Assembly: GCA_029263415.1 (NCBI GenBank)
Contig: JAJCXN010000019.1
Location: 1 to 64,000, forward strand
Source: Acidobacteriota bacterium
GTDB lineage: Bacteria > Acidobacteriota > Thermoanaerobaculia > Multivoradales > Multivoraceae
Direction: 5' to 3'
Length of the DNA: 64,000 bases
The notes under the pieces are model-generated. The model saw nothing but the letters and a program-made list of their open reading frames with translations, was not told the origin of the DNA and made no database searches. Below are positions 23,916 to 34,252 of the stretch, in pieces. How positions within the stretch are numbered: position 1 is the stretch's first letter; every line of letters starts with the position of its first letter. Position numbers and translations under genes: made by a program.

Positions 23916-26900
23916 GTGGCGCCGAGGCCACCCCTCCAACCAGTCTCGACCAAGCGCCCAGGAGCTACCGGTCTGTATCGTCCTGCCTTCGAGCATGACG
24001 CCTGCGGTATCGGTTTCATCGCGCAGATCTCTGCCACACCATCTCGCACCCTAGTGGAGCAAGGGCTGGGCATGCTGTGCCGGATGGACCATCGTGGCGC
24101 ATCCGGCAGCGAAGCTAACACCGGCGACGGCGCGGGCATCTTGGTCGCAATGCCGGACAGTTTCGTGCGTCAAGTTGCGCTCCAGGCGTTCGGTATCGAA
24201 CTACCCGCTGCCGGGCAATACGCGGTGGGCAACGTCTTTCTCCCCCACGAGAGTGGCGCGCGCAGCCAGTGCATAAGAAAACTCGAAGGGCGCCTTGAGG
24301 CACAGGGCCTGCAGATCGCTGGTTGGCGCGAGGTGCCCACCACTCCGGTGGCAGCAGACCTAGGGGCCACTGCACTTCGATCGATGCCCTTGATTCGGCA
24401 GATCTTCGTGGTCGACCAATGTGTCTCTAGTGAAGAGACGCCCACGCAAGGCACGTTCGAGCAACGCCTACTGATCGCTCGAAAGACAGCTACCCATCAG
24501 CTACGCACGTCGCACCCGGATTTCACGGTGTGCTCGCTGTCCTCGCGCACACTGGTGTACAAGGGCATGTTGATGCCGCACCAGCTCGCCGACTTCTTCA
24601 CTGATCTTCAACAGGACAGCTTCGCTTCGCACCTGGCCATGGTGCACTCACGCTTCTCCACCAACACTTTCCCGTCTTGGGATCGCGCCCAGCCCAACCG
24701 CTGCATGAGCCACAACGGCGAGATCAACACCTTGCGCGGCAACGTCAACTGGATGGCCGCGCGCGAAGCAGCGCTCGATGACCCAGTGTTCAATCAGCAT
24801 TGGAAGGAACTGCTGCCGATCATCGAAGCCGACGGTTCCGACTCCGGCAACTTCGACAACGTGCTCGAGTTCCTGACCGCCAGCGGCCGATCAATCCCCG
24901 AAGTCATGATGATGATGGTGCCCGAGGCCTGGCAGAACGACGATCTGATGGCCGCCGACCGCCGCGCTTTCTACGAGTACCACTCAGGCGCCATGGAACC
25001 GTGGGACGGCCCTGCTTCGATCGCCTTCACCGACGGGCGCTACGTCGGTGCGGTCTTGGATCGCAACGGGCTGCGACCGTCGCGCATCCAAGTCACCGAC
25101 GACGGCCTGGTGATCATGGCCTCGGAGACGGGTGTAGTTTCACTGGACCCGGCTCGAATCGTGCGCTCGTCTCGGCTCGAACCAGGCCGCATGTTCTTGG
25201 TCGACTTCGAAGAGGCACGTATCGTCGAAGACGAGGAGATCAAGACGCTGGCGGCACAGCGTTACCCTTATCAAGACTGGCTCGCGCAGCAGCGTGTCGA
25301 CATCCGCGACCTGGTCAATCCCACGACGCCCAAGCCCGATGACGCGCTCGCTGATCCCGGCGTCGATCTCGGTGCCGATCTCACTGCCGATCCCGGCGTC
25401 AATCTCACAGGCGATCTCACAGGCGACCTCACAGGCGATCCCGCAGCGACTGCACCGTACGATCCTGAGCTGCTGCTGCAAGCGCAGCGCACGTTCGGCT
25501 ACACGGTTGAGACCCTACGGTTCATGCTGCGCCCGCTGGTCGCCTCCAAGCGAGACCCGGTCGGCTCCATGGGCAACGACGCAGCCCTTGCGTGCTTGTC
25601 AGAGAAACCCCGCCTGCTCTTTGACTACTTCAAGCAGCTCTTCGCGCAGGTCACCAATCCGCCGATCGACTCCATCCGCGAAGAAGTAGTGATGTCGCTC
25701 GAGTGCGCCATCGGACCCCAACAGAACCTGCTGAGGAGGACCGCCGAGGGCGCGCGACGCCTGCGCCTCGAATCACCGATCATCTCAACCGAGGAGATGA
25801 CGGCACTCAAAGCACTCGACCCCCAACAGGGCACGGCCGCTCACGCAAACGGCTGGACATCCGCTAGTCTCGACACCACCTGGCCCGCAGCGGTAGGCGA
25901 AGTAGGGCTAGCACCCGCCCTGAGTTCACTGACTCAAGCGGCGGAACGAGCCGTCGACGCTGGCGCCTCGTTCCTGATCCTGACCGACCAACGCACCGAT
26001 CAAGCGCGCGCACCAATCCCCAGCCTGCTTGCCTGCGGCGCGGTTCACCAGAGCTTGCTCCGCACTCGCAAGCGCACTCGCGTCGCGCTCATTGTTGAGA
26101 CCGGCGAAGCGCGCGAAGTGCACCACCACTGCCTGCTCCTAGGTTTCGGCGCAGACGCAATCCACCCCTATCTCGCCTTTCAGTCTTTGTGGCAAGCCGA
26201 GTCCGATGGTCGCTTCAAAGAGGACGAAGAGGGCGGCCTGTTCCAGCACGATGAATTGGTCCGTCGCTACCGCCTTGGCGTACACAAGGGCCTGCTCAAG
26301 GTGATGGCCAAGATGGGCATCTCCACCCTTCAGTCGTACAAGGGTGCGCAAATCTTCGAAGCCGTGGGCGTCCGCCAGGAAGTGGTCGACACCTGCTTCA
26401 CCGGCACCGTCAGCAGGCTCGGCGGTGTCGACTTCGAGATTCTCGCCGGCGAAACCCTAGAGCGCCACGCCACAGGATTCCCCAACAGTGCTCAGCCTCC
26501 ACAAACCGCGGCCCTCAGCAACTTAGGCGAATTCCATTGGCGCGCCGGCGGCGAGGAGCACATGTGGAGCCCGAACGCCATCGCGTCGTTGCAGGAATCC
26601 GCACGATCGGGAGATGAAGGCGCTTATTGGAAGTTCGCCAAAGAGGTCAACGAGACCACCACTCGCAACTGCGCTCTGCGAGGCATGCTGCGCTTCCGCA
26701 CCGAGGACCCGGTAGCGCTCGAAGACGTCGAGCCTGCCAAGGAGATCGTGCGGCGATTCTGCACCGGTGCGATGAGCTTCGGGTCCATCTCGGCCGCTAG
26801 CCACGAAGCCTTAGCTATTGCAATGAACCGGCTCGGCGGCAAGAGCAACACCGGCGAAGGCGGCGAAGATCCGGCGCGGTTCACAACGCAACCGAACGGC

Positions 26901-28748
26901 GACAGCAAGCGTTCAGCGATCAAGCAAGTCGCCTCCGGGCGTTTCGGTGTAACCGGCTGGTACCTACACAACGCCGACGAGCTGCAGATCAAGATCGCCC
27001 AAGGCGCAAAGCCCGGCGAAGGCGGCGAGCTACCGGGTTTCAAGGTAGACAACATCATCGCTCAGACCCGCCACTCGACCCCGGGCGTCGGCCTGATCTC
27101 CCCGCCTCCGCATCACGACATCTACTCGATCGAAGACCTAAAGCAACTGATCTCCGACCTTAAGCACGCTAATCCAACAGCCCGCATCAGCGTCAAGCTG
27201 GTCTCGCAAACGGGGGTTGGAACGGTGGCTGCGGGTGTGGTCAAAGGATTCGCCGAGCACGTTCTCATTTCCGGTCACGACGGCGGCACCGGTGCCTCGC
27301 CGCTCACTAGCGTCAAGCACGCCGGTCTCCCCTGGGAACTTGGTCTTGCGGAGACCCACCAAACTCTGAGCCTCAACGGCTTACGCTCGCGGGTGGTGCT
27401 ACAAACAGACGGACAGCTCAAGACCGGCCGTGACGTGGTCATCGCAGCACTACTAGGTGCAGAAGAGTTCGGTTTCTCAACCGCGCCGTTGATCACCATG
27501 GGCTGCATCATGATGCGCAAGTGTCACCTAAACACCTGCCCGGTGGGCATCGCCACCCAAGACCCAGAGCTTGTGAAGCGCTTTGCGGGTAAGCCCGAAC
27601 ACGTCCTCAACTATCTGTTCTTGGTCGCCGAAGATGTAAGACGCACGCTCGCAAGCCTTGGCCTGCGAAGCCTCGCTGAAGCGGTCGGCCGGAGTGACCT
27701 GCTGGAGATGGACCAAGGTATCCTCAACAGTGATACCCATCGCAGGCGGGCTGCGAAGGCGGCTCTGCTTGATCTCAGCGCTTTGCTCTATGCGCCAACC
27801 GCAACCACGGATGCGAGCTGCGACGATCTAACAAGTACCGAAGCCGCCGCTCTGCTCTATGCCGCAGACCGCAGGCCGGAACAAGGCCACGACCTTGAAA
27901 GCGCGATCGACCACCTGTTGATCAAAGCAGCGGGCCCTTTGTTCTCGAATTTCCGCCAGCGCGAAGTGTCGCTTACGGGCATCGACATCACGGCTCAAGT
28001 CACCAACACCGACCGCACCATCGGCACCCTCTTGAGCCGCGAGGTGCTGCTGCATCGAGGCCCCGGCGGCTTCGCCCAAGACAGCCTGCGGGTTCATTGC
28101 ACGGGCTCAGCGGGCCAAAGTTTCGGCGCGTTCTTGGCACCCGGAATTCGCTTACAACTCGAAGGTGAGAGCAACGACTATGTGGGCAAGGGGCTCTCCG
28201 GTGGCCGCATCGTCATCGCGCCACACCGTCGCTCGCGTACAGCGCCTGAGGATAATGTGATCTTGGGCAACGTGGCCCTCTATGGCGCAACCTCGGGCGA
28301 CGCCTTCTTTCGCGGCATCGCCGCCGAACGTTTCTGTGTGCGCAACTCAGGTGCAAGCGCCGTGGTCGAGGGTCTAGGCGACCACGGTTGCGAGTACATG
28401 ACCGGCGGGCGGGTGGTCGTGCTCGGCCCCACTGGCCGCAACTTCGCCGCTGGCATGAGCGGAGGGATCGCGTGGGTTTGGGATCGCGACGGCCGATTCA
28501 GTGAACGCTGCAACCAAGGCACGGTCGACCTCGAGCAGGTCGATGAACAGTTCCAAGAGGAACTGTTGGAACTGATCCAGCTCCATCTCGAACTGACTGG
28601 ATCCACCGTCGCCGCCGATCTCCTGGCCGATTGGCCCTGGTGCCTCGATGGGTTCGTCCAAGTCATGCCGATCGACTATCGCAAAGCGCTCAAAAGTGCC
28701 TACCCTGAGAACGGCTCTGAGAACCACTCTGGCGAGGCTGTGGCCTAG
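23916..28748 (+). CDS. gltB: Glutamate synthase (NADPH) large subunit
   Basis: 1610 residues. Makes glutamate from glutamine and 2-oxoglutarate with GltD. The glutaminase domain begins at the nucleophile Cys30 in HDACGIGFIA after a 29-residue propeptide. The FMN/synthase domain has KPGEGGELPGFKV near 1031, and the 3Fe-4S cysteines are in CIMMRKCHLNTCPVG near 1195. The C-terminal beta-helix (GXGXG domain) follows. GTG 23916 is the only start compatible with the conserved N-terminus. Residues about 468-513 are an unusual insert made of Asp/Leu/Thr/Gly repeats (DLTGDLTGDLTGDP) encoded by a 12-bp tandem repeat. The protein is otherwise complete for the bacterial type (about 1500 residues). Confidence 0.95.
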   Translation: MAPRPPLQPVSTKRPGATGLYRPAFEHDACGIGFIAQISATPSRTLVEQGLGMLCRMDHRGASGSEANTGDGAGILVAMPDSFVRQVALQAFGIELPAAGQYAVGNVFLPHESGARSQCIRKLEGRLEAQGLQIAGWREVPTTPVAADLGATALRSMPLIRQIFVVDQCVSSEETPTQGTFEQRLLIARKTATHQLRTSHPDFTVCSLSSRTLVYKGMLMPHQLADFFTDLQQDSFASHLAMVHSRFSTNTFPSWDRAQPNRCMSHNGEINTLRGNVNWMAAREAALDDPVFNQHWKELLPIIEADGSDSGNFDNVLEFLTASGRSIPEVMMMMVPEAWQNDDLMAADRRAFYEYHSGAMEPWDGPASIAFTDGRYVGAVLDRNGLRPSRIQVTDDGLVIMASETGVVSLDPARIVRSSRLEPGRMFLVDFEEARIVEDEEIKTLAAQRYPYQDWLAQQRVDIRDLVNPTTPKPDDALADPGVDLGADLTADPGVNLTGDLTGDLTGDPAATAPYDPELLLQAQRTFGYTVETLRFMLRPLVASKRDPVGSMGNDAALACLSEKPRLLFDYFKQLFAQVTNPPIDSIREEVVMSLECAIGPQQNLLRRTAEGARRLRLESPIISTEEMTALKALDPQQGTAAHANGWTSASLDTTWPAAVGEVGLAPALSSLTQAAERAVDAGASFLILTDQRTDQARAPIPSLLACGAVHQSLLRTRKRTRVALIVETGEAREVHHHCLLLGFGADAIHPYLAFQSLWQAESDGRFKEDEEGGLFQHDELVRRYRLGVHKGLLKVMAKMGISTLQSYKGAQIFEAVGVRQEVVDTCFTGTVSRLGGVDFEILAGETLERHATGFPNSAQPPQTAALSNLGEFHWRAGGEEHMWSPNAIASLQESARSGDEGAYWKFAKEVNETTTRNCALRGMLRFRTEDPVALEDVEPAKEIVRRFCTGAMSFGSISAASHEALAIAMNRLGGKSNTGEGGEDPARFTTQPNGDSKRSAIKQVASGRFGVTGWYLHNADELQIKIAQGAKPGEGGELPGFKVDNIIAQTRHSTPGVGLISPPPHHDIYSIEDLKQLISDLKHANPTARISVKLVSQTGVGTVAAGVVKGFAEHVLISGHDGGTGASPLTSVKHAGLPWELGLAETHQTLSLNGLRSRVVLQTDGQLKTGRDVVIAALLGAEEFGFSTAPLITMGCIMMRKCHLNTCPVGIATQDPELVKRFAGKPEHVLNYLFLVAEDVRRTLASLGLRSLAEAVGRSDLLEMDQGILNSDTHRRRAAKAALLDLSALLYAPTATTDASCDDLTSTEAAALLYAADRRPEQGHDLESAIDHLLIKAAGPLFSNFRQREVSLTGIDITAQVTNTDRTIGTLLSREVLLHRGPGGFAQDSLRVHCTGSAGQSFGAFLAPGIRLQLEGESNDYVGKGLSGGRIVIAPHRRSRTAPEDNVILGNVALYGATSGDAFFRGIAAERFCVRNSGASAVVEGLGDHGCEYMTGGRVVVLGPTGRNFAAGMSGGIAWVWDRDGRFSERCNQGTVDLEQVDEQFQEELLELIQLHLELTGSTVAADLLADWPWCLDGFVQVMPIDYRKALKSAYPENGSENHSGEAVA

Positions 28749-28796
28749 ATGAACGGCATTCAGCTGAGTGAACTCCAGGCGAACCGGGACTAGGTT

Positions 28797-30437
28797 TTGG
28801 GCAAGGTCACTGGATTCAAAGAGTTTGTGCGACAAACCATTCCCTACGCCGGTCCGCTGGTCCGGCTCGGCCACTGGCAAGAGTTCGCAGAAGCAGTCCC
28901 TGCTGAGCATCTGCGCACCCAGGGCGCCCGTTGCATGGACTGCGGTGTGCCCTTTTGCCAATCGGACACGGGGTGCCCGGTGGACAATCTGATCCCCGAG
29001 TGGAACGACATGGTCTACAAGGGGCGCTGGCGCCAGGCCATCGACCGACTGCATGCCACCAACAACTTCCCGGAGTTCACTGGCCGTGTGTGTCCAGCTC
29101 CGTGCGAAGGTGCTTGTGTTTTGGGCATCAACCAAGAGCCGGTGACCATCAAGAACATCGAGAACGCGATCGTCGATCGGGCGTTTGCGGAGGGCTGGAT
29201 CCAGCCGCGCATCCCGCAACGGCGCAGCACTCAGAGTATCGCGGTGGTGGGCTCGGGCCCCGCGGGTCTGGCCGCGGCCGATCAACTCAACCAACTCGGC
29301 CACACCGTCACCGTGTTCGAGCGCGAAGACCGTGCAGGCGGCCTGCTCACCTACGGCATTCCCAATATGAAGCTCGACAAAGCCACGGTCGAGCGCCGTG
29401 TTGAGCTGCTGTGCAAAGAGGGCGTTCGGTTCAAGACCGGAGTGGAGGTTGGCGTCGACATCTCGCCCGACGAGCTGCAACAACAGTTCGACGCGGTGCT
29501 TCTCGCCTGTGGATCGACCGTGCCGCGCGATCTTCCAATCGAAGGACGCGACCTTGGAGGCATCCACTTCGCAATGGACTTCCTCACCGAGAACACCCGC
29601 GCGCTACTCGCTGGCGGCTCCTTGGCGAGATCGGCGCGGGAGACGACGACCGGGGAGACGACGACCGGGGAGACGATGACCGGGGAGACGATGCAAGTTG
29701 AGGAAGCCACCGACACAGCACCCAGCGCACTCGGCACACTCGGGGCACTCGGGGCACTCGGGGCACTCGGCGCACTCGGGGCACTCGGCGCACTCGGCGC
29801 ACTCGGCGAGAACGCAAAACTCATCTCCGCACACAATCGTAAGGTGCTGATCATCGGTGGCGGCGACACCGGTACCGACTGCTTAAGCACGTCCTTGCGG
29901 CATGGTTGTAGCACCGTTGCAAACTTGGAACTCCTCGACGCCCCGCCCAGCGCACGTGCTGAGGCCAATCCTTGGCCCCAATGGCCTCACATCTTCCGCA
30001 CCGACTACGGCCATCACGAAGCTCACGCCATCGCGGGCTCCGACCCGCGCCAGTTCAACGTGCTCACCAAACGCTTCGTCAACGACGGAAGGGGTGGTGT
30101 CGCTGGCGTCGAGACGGTCCACGTCGACTGGACTCAAACCGAGGACGGCCGCCCAACCTTCACCGAGATTCCAGACTCGACCGAGTTCATCGAGGCCGAC
30201 CTTGTCTTGCTCGCCATGGGCTTTGTCCACCCCGAGCAGACCCTTGCCAAGCGCATGGGATTCGCCGTCGATGAGCGCAAAAATTTCGCCGCAGACGCTG
30301 GCGACTTCGCGACTTCAGTGCCAGGTGTCTTCGCTGCCGGCGACTGCCGCAGAGGCCAGAGCCTCGTGGTTTGGGCGATTCGCGAAGGCCGCGACGCCGC
30401 CACAGCCATTGATCACTGGCTGACCTCGCGCTGTTAG
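28797..30437 (+). CDS. gltD: Glutamate synthase small subunit
   Basis: 546 residues against the usual 470-490. TTG 28797 is the start, because it yields the conserved MGKVTGF N-terminus. Cysteines for the 4Fe-4S clusters lie in ARCMDCGVPFCQSDTGCP (about 44-61) and RVCPAPCEGACVLGI. FAD site VVGSGPAGLAAAD near 149-161; NADPH site LIIGGGDTGTDC near 350. It passes electrons from NADPH to GltB. Between the two dinucleotide domains, about residues 280-338, is an insert consisting of ETTTGETTTGET repeats and then a run of Gly-Ala-Leu triplets, encoded by 15-bp and 9-bp tandem repeats. The reading frame is intact. Confidence 0.95.
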   Translation: MGKVTGFKEFVRQTIPYAGPLVRLGHWQEFAEAVPAEHLRTQGARCMDCGVPFCQSDTGCPVDNLIPEWNDMVYKGRWRQAIDRLHATNNFPEFTGRVCPAPCEGACVLGINQEPVTIKNIENAIVDRAFAEGWIQPRIPQRRSTQSIAVVGSGPAGLAAADQLNQLGHTVTVFEREDRAGGLLTYGIPNMKLDKATVERRVELLCKEGVRFKTGVEVGVDISPDELQQQFDAVLLACGSTVPRDLPIEGRDLGGIHFAMDFLTENTRALLAGGSLARSARETTTGETTTGETMTGETMQVEEATDTAPSALGTLGALGALGALGALGALGALGALGENAKLISAHNRKVLIIGGGDTGTDCLSTSLRHGCSTVANLELLDAPPSARAEANPWPQWPHIFRTDYGHHEAHAIAGSDPRQFNVLTKRFVNDGRGGVAGVETVHVDWTQTEDGRPTFTEIPDSTEFIEADLVLLAMGFVHPEQTLAKRMGFAVDERKNFAADAGDFATSVPGVFAAGDCRRGQSLVVWAIREGRDAATAIDHWLTSRC

Positions 30438-30465
30438 CAGTCTGTGGTGAACTCCCGCGCGGCCG

Positions 30466-31578
30466 CTACCGCCTGATCCGGTTCGGCAGAGGCTCGTAGT
30501 CCTGCAAGCTCGGAGCGCTCCTCGCTCTGATCAACAACCGCTCCTCATCCCGCCAGCGGTGATCCAAGATGTACACCCGCGGATCGACCGGCCGGAAGTC
30601 GCCGGTCTCATCCTCGCGCCTCACCTCGTAGTGCAGATGGGGATTGGTACTCCAACCGGTGCTGCCAACAGTGCCAATGACATCACCTTGCTTCACCATC
30701 GATCCGGCCTTGACCTTGATCTCATCAAGGTGACCGTAGAGCGTGATGAAACGATCGCTGTGCTTGATGGTCACCAGGTTGCCGTAGCGCCACCAACCGA
30801 CGCTCTGTCGAACGCTGTAGCGCGAGGCGAAGTTCACCCTGCCATCTGCGGCCGCGTAGATCGGCGTGCCGGTGTTCGCGGCTAAGTCGATACCACCATG
30901 AAAGTCGCTGGCCTTGGTAAACGGGTTGACCCGATTGCCAAACGGGCTGGTGAGCACGAACGTGTCGCTCCGCAGCGGCGAGATTGAGGGCGTGGTGGTC
31001 ACTTGATCGCGATGGTCGCGCTCGAACTCCTCGATCTCACGAATGAAGGCATCCAAGACTGCGGCCTGTTGGCGCAGCTGAGCGTCGAGTGCTGCGGTCT
31101 TCTGTAGCTGCTCGTCCAACGACGTTTCAGGCAGATCGCGCGGCACCGCCGGATACCCGCCTTGGCCGATCGACGTTTCGTGATCCAAGCCGTATGCAAG
31201 GTATATCTTGTTCATCTTGAGCTGCAGCGTGTCGCCGAAGCCCGATAGCTGCTCAAGCTGGTGATCGAGCGCTTGCAACCGTTCGTTGAGCTGACCGCCG
31301 GTGACTAACTGCGCTTGATACTCATGTTGCGACAGCATGCCGCCGATCACAGACGGCCCGATAGTCACCGCGTAGCCAACCCCTACTAGGTAGGCCAGAA
31401 TCCCAGCGGCAACGGCAGCCAACTGACCGCGAGAGAGAAACAGATACTTGACCCCGCTTTGAATATCGCTCGGGTGGATCTGAATCTCAAAGCGCGAATG
31501 CGCACGATCGCCCTCAGCGTCGTGGGGACTGTGGGCCGCAGTCGTGCTGTGGCGCTTTTTGGATTTCTTGGAACGCAT
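30466..31578 (-). CDS. M23-family peptidoglycan endopeptidase, membrane anchored
   Basis: 370 residues from ATG 31578 (MRSKKSKKRH...); the frame is open 86 codons further but that part has no coding character. After a basic cytoplasmic stretch there is one membrane helix (QLAAVAAGILAYLVGVGYAV, about 54-73), a coiled coil (about 95-205), and a C-terminal LytM/M23 domain: zinc ligands in DFHGGIDLA and HLHYEV, with YGHLDEI between. The layout is that of NlpD/MepM-type cell-wall enzymes or of M23 proteins that activate amidases. All M23 ligands are visible, so it is probably active. Converges with gltD, 28 bp apart. Confidence 0.9.
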   Translation of the reverse strand: MRSKKSKKRHSTTAAHSPHDAEGDRAHSRFEIQIHPSDIQSGVKYLFLSRGQLAAVAAGILAYLVGVGYAVTIGPSVIGGMLSQHEYQAQLVTGGQLNERLQALDHQLEQLSGFGDTLQLKMNKIYLAYGLDHETSIGQGGYPAVPRDLPETSLDEQLQKTAALDAQLRQQAAVLDAFIREIEEFERDHRDQVTTTPSISPLRSDTFVLTSPFGNRVNPFTKASDFHGGIDLAANTGTPIYAAADGRVNFASRYSVRQSVGWWRYGNLVTIKHSDRFITLYGHLDEIKVKAGSMVKQGDVIGTVGSTGWSTNPHLHYEVRREDETGDFRPVDPRVYILDHRWRDEERLLIRARSAPSLQDYEPLPNRIRR

Positions 31579-31854
31579 GGGGCATCGGGTTGGGTGAGGT
31601 GGTAGCAAACGGCTGCTACCAGCTGACACAAAGAGCACAGACTCTTCAAACACGGAGAGGACAACATCAATGCCAGGCGAGCACGAAAAAAGTGCTGAAG
31701 CGATCATTCGCTCGAACACCACGATCGCCTGAACTGGCCGATTATACCGCGAAGGGCGCCTGCACGGTGCTTCAACCAACTCGGCTACAACAGCCAAGGC
31801 CATCACGACCCCACTAGTAGGAAGCCCGGGATCCAACGGAGGGGCTGTGCCCGC
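31579..31854. other. Spacer between pyrC and M23 gene
   Basis: Both neighbours point left, so this spacer follows pyrC and precedes the M23 gene. No gene or clear terminator is seen. Confidence 0.4.
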
Positions 31855-33285
31855 TTAGATGATGCGACCGCTCACTACAGTGCCTGCGGGAGCGCCCGCC
31901 AGTGTCCAGCCGTCGAACGGGGTGTTGCGCGAGAGACTCTCGAAACTCCCAGCGTCGACGGTGATCTTGCACTCCAAGTCAAGCAGCGTGACGTCGCCGA
32001 TGGAGCCCGGCGCCAGCGATCCACCCGGCAGCCCCATTAGCTGAGCGGGCACCGTCGACAGCAGCTCGACGAATCGCGCGAGGTCAATGTGACCGGAGCG
32101 CACAAACCGATCCAGGATCAACGAGACCATGGTTTCAAGACCTACGATCCCAAACGGTGCCGCTGAAAAATCCAGCTGTTTTTCATCCGGATGATGCGGA
32201 GCATGGTCTGAAGCAATGCAATCGATGGTGCCGTCTAGAAGACCCGCAACCAAGGCGTCGCGATCGGCAGCTGAACGGAGCGGCGGATTCATCTTGATGT
32301 TGGGATCAAGTCCGGCTTTCCACACATCCTCATCGGTGAGCAGCAGATGGTGAGGCGACACCTCGCACGACACAGCGAGGCCGCGTTCCTTGGCCTGCTT
32401 GATCAGCTCCACACTGCGGCCACTCGAGAGATGCTGCACATGGTAGCGACCGCCAGTCTCTTCCAGCAGCAACAGATCACGCGCGACCATGAGGTCTTCG
32501 GCGATCGCCGGGATACTCGGCACACCCAAACGCGCCGAGAACTCGCCTTCGTGCATGACGCCGTCGCCGCTTACTTCCATGTCCTGCGCGTGCTGCACCA
32601 CCGGCAGATCAAAGTGGCGCGCGTAGTCAAACGCTCGACGCATCAGCTCGGCGTTCTCCACCGGCTTGCCGTCATCTGAGACCGCCACCGCGCCAGCCTT
32701 CGCCATGTCGCCGAACTCTGCCAGCTCGCGACCCGCCAAACCCTTGCTAATCGCGCCAAGCGGGTAAACCCGCGCACACGCTGCACGGCGCGCCTCTTCG
32801 ACGATGTGCTCGGTCACCGACCGACAGTCGTTGGTGGGCTGGGTGTTGGCCATGCACGCAACGGCGGTGAATCCGCCGGCCGCAGCAGCCCGAGTACCGC
32901 TCGCGACCGTCTCTTTCCATTCTTGCCCGGGCTCACGCAAATGCACGTGGATGTCGATCAACCCAGGAATGACCACCTTGCCGGTGGCATCCAGAATCTC
33001 GGCTCCCTCAGGCGCCTCAAGATCGGTGCCCACGGCTTCTACCACCCCGTCTACGATCAAGACATCGCACACCGCATCCAGCGTTGCAGCGCCCTCGCTA
33101 GCCTGTGCCTGGGCCGCAGCCTGGGCCTGGAGCGGTGCTAGCTGCGACTGCGTCGGGTCAACCACCCGGCCACCCCGCACCAGCACACTGCCCGACGGGA
33201 AGCCGTCGATCGCTTTTGCAGCTCGCACCAGTTCCACTGGGTCACGCTGCACTGGGCCACGTTCCACTGGGTCTTGCTCCTTCAT
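31855..33285 (-). CDS. pyrC: Dihydroorotase
   Basis: 476 residues, class I type. Third step of pyrimidine synthesis: cyclises carbamoyl-aspartate to dihydroorotate. Zinc ligands in DIHVHLREPGQ (His113 and His115), later His residues in VVQHAQD and YHVQHLSSG, and the metal Asp in ASDHAPHH. The start ATG 33285 overlaps the pyrB stop as TGATG. An N-terminal extension (VERGPVQRDPVELVR) and a Gln/Ala-rich insert at about 46-70 make it about 45 residues longer than usual. The plain class I motif set argues for an active enzyme. Confidence 0.95.
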   Translation of the reverse strand: MKEQDPVERGPVQRDPVELVRAAKAIDGFPSGSVLVRGGRVVDPTQSQLAPLQAQAAAQAQASEGAATLDAVCDVLIVDGVVEAVGTDLEAPEGAEILDATGKVVIPGLIDIHVHLREPGQEWKETVASGTRAAAAGGFTAVACMANTQPTNDCRSVTEHIVEEARRAACARVYPLGAISKGLAGRELAEFGDMAKAGAVAVSDDGKPVENAELMRRAFDYARHFDLPVVQHAQDMEVSGDGVMHEGEFSARLGVPSIPAIAEDLMVARDLLLLEETGGRYHVQHLSSGRSVELIKQAKERGLAVSCEVSPHHLLLTDEDVWKAGLDPNIKMNPPLRSAADRDALVAGLLDGTIDCIASDHAPHHPDEKQLDFSAAPFGIVGLETMVSLILDRFVRSGHIDLARFVELLSTVPAQLMGLPGGSLAPGSIGDVTLLDLECKITVDAGSFESLSRNTPFDGWTLAGAPAGTVVSGRII

Positions 33286-34226
33286 CACGCCACCCCCGCC
33301 AGCAGGTAGAGAACGGCCATGCGCACCGCTAAACCGTTAGCAACCTGTTCGAGAATCACCGAGCGTGCTCCGTCTGCCACTTCACTGGTGATCTCAACAC
33401 CCCGATTCATCGGTCCTGGGTGCAGGACGATCGCGTCGTCCTTCGCCAATGCCAGGCGTTCAGCGGACAGCCCGAAGAGATGAAAGTACTCGTCGGTCGA
33501 CGGCAACAACAGTTGCGAACCAGAGTTGCCCTGCCGTTCGAGCTGAATGCGCAGCATCATCACCACGTCTGCACCTTCAAGGGCATCTTCGACCCGATAG
33601 GCCACCTCCGCACCCAACGCTTCAGCGTGACGCGGCATCATGGTGCGCGGTCCTGCGACCACCACAGATGCGCCCATCTTGCGCAGCAACAGCACATTCG
33701 ATCGCACCACTCGACTGTGTTCGATGTCGCCTACAATGGCCACTCGCAGACCCTCTAGAGTCCCTTTGTGGCGGCGAATGGTGAACGCATCCAACAGCGC
33801 TTGGGTGGGGTGCTCGTGAGCTCCGTCGCCCGCGTTGACGATGCTCGAGTCGATCAGTCCGGCAAGTTGGTGCGGCACCCGCGGATGTGGATGCCTGATC
33901 ACCAGCACATCGGGCGCCATTGCCTCTAGATTGCGCGCGGTGTCCAACATCGACTCACCCTTAGACAAGGACGAAGTGGAGGTGGAGAAGTTGATCGCGT
34001 CGGCCGACATCCGCTTTTCAGCGATCTCGAAACTCGAACGCGTTCGCGTCGAGGATTCAAAGAAGACATTGAGCACCGTCTTACCGCGCAACGTCGGCAC
34101 CTTCTTGATCGGGCGCGAAGCAACCTCGCGAAAGGACTCGGCGGTATCTAGGATCGACGTGATGTCATTGGCCTCAAGCTCAGCAATGCCGAGCAAGTGC
34201 TTCGCCGACCAGTGGCCCTCAGCCAT
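33285..34226 (-). CDS. pyrB: Aspartate carbamoyltransferase catalytic subunit
   Basis: 313 residues. Joins carbamoyl phosphate and aspartate. Key sites are [13 protein letters not shown] (carbamoyl-phosphate loop), the SLSKGES loop, the [10 protein letters not shown] segment, and [11 protein letters not shown] near the C-terminus. It lies between pyrR (26 bp gap) and pyrC (1 bp overlap), the order found in many Gram-positive and some other operons. No pyrI regulatory subunit is nearby, so it is probably a trimer or a complex with dihydroorotase. Confidence 0.97.
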   Translation of the reverse strand: MAEGHWSAKHLLGIAELEANDITSILDTAESFREVASRPIKKVPTLRGKTVLNVFFESSTRTRSSFEIAEKRMSADAINFSTSTSSLSKGESMLDTARNLEAMAPDVLVIRHPHPRVPHQLAGLIDSSIVNAGDGAHEHPTQALLDAFTIRRHKGTLEGLRVAIVGDIEHSRVVRSNVLLLRKMGASVVVAGPRTMMPRHAEALGAEVAYRVEDALEGADVVMMLRIQLERQGNSGSQLLLPSTDEYFHLFGLSAERLALAKDDAIVLHPGPMNRGVEITSEVADGARSVILEQVANGLAVRMAVLYLLAGVA

Positions 34227-34252
34227 TCCTGCGCCCCGTCTTCAACGCGAAG

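Noticed and set aside
29351-29968. Antisense open frame in gltD with Ser-Ala-Pro repeats
   Set aside because: It is the mirror of the in-frame 9-bp and 15-bp repeats of gltD; repeats without stops give long frames on both strands.
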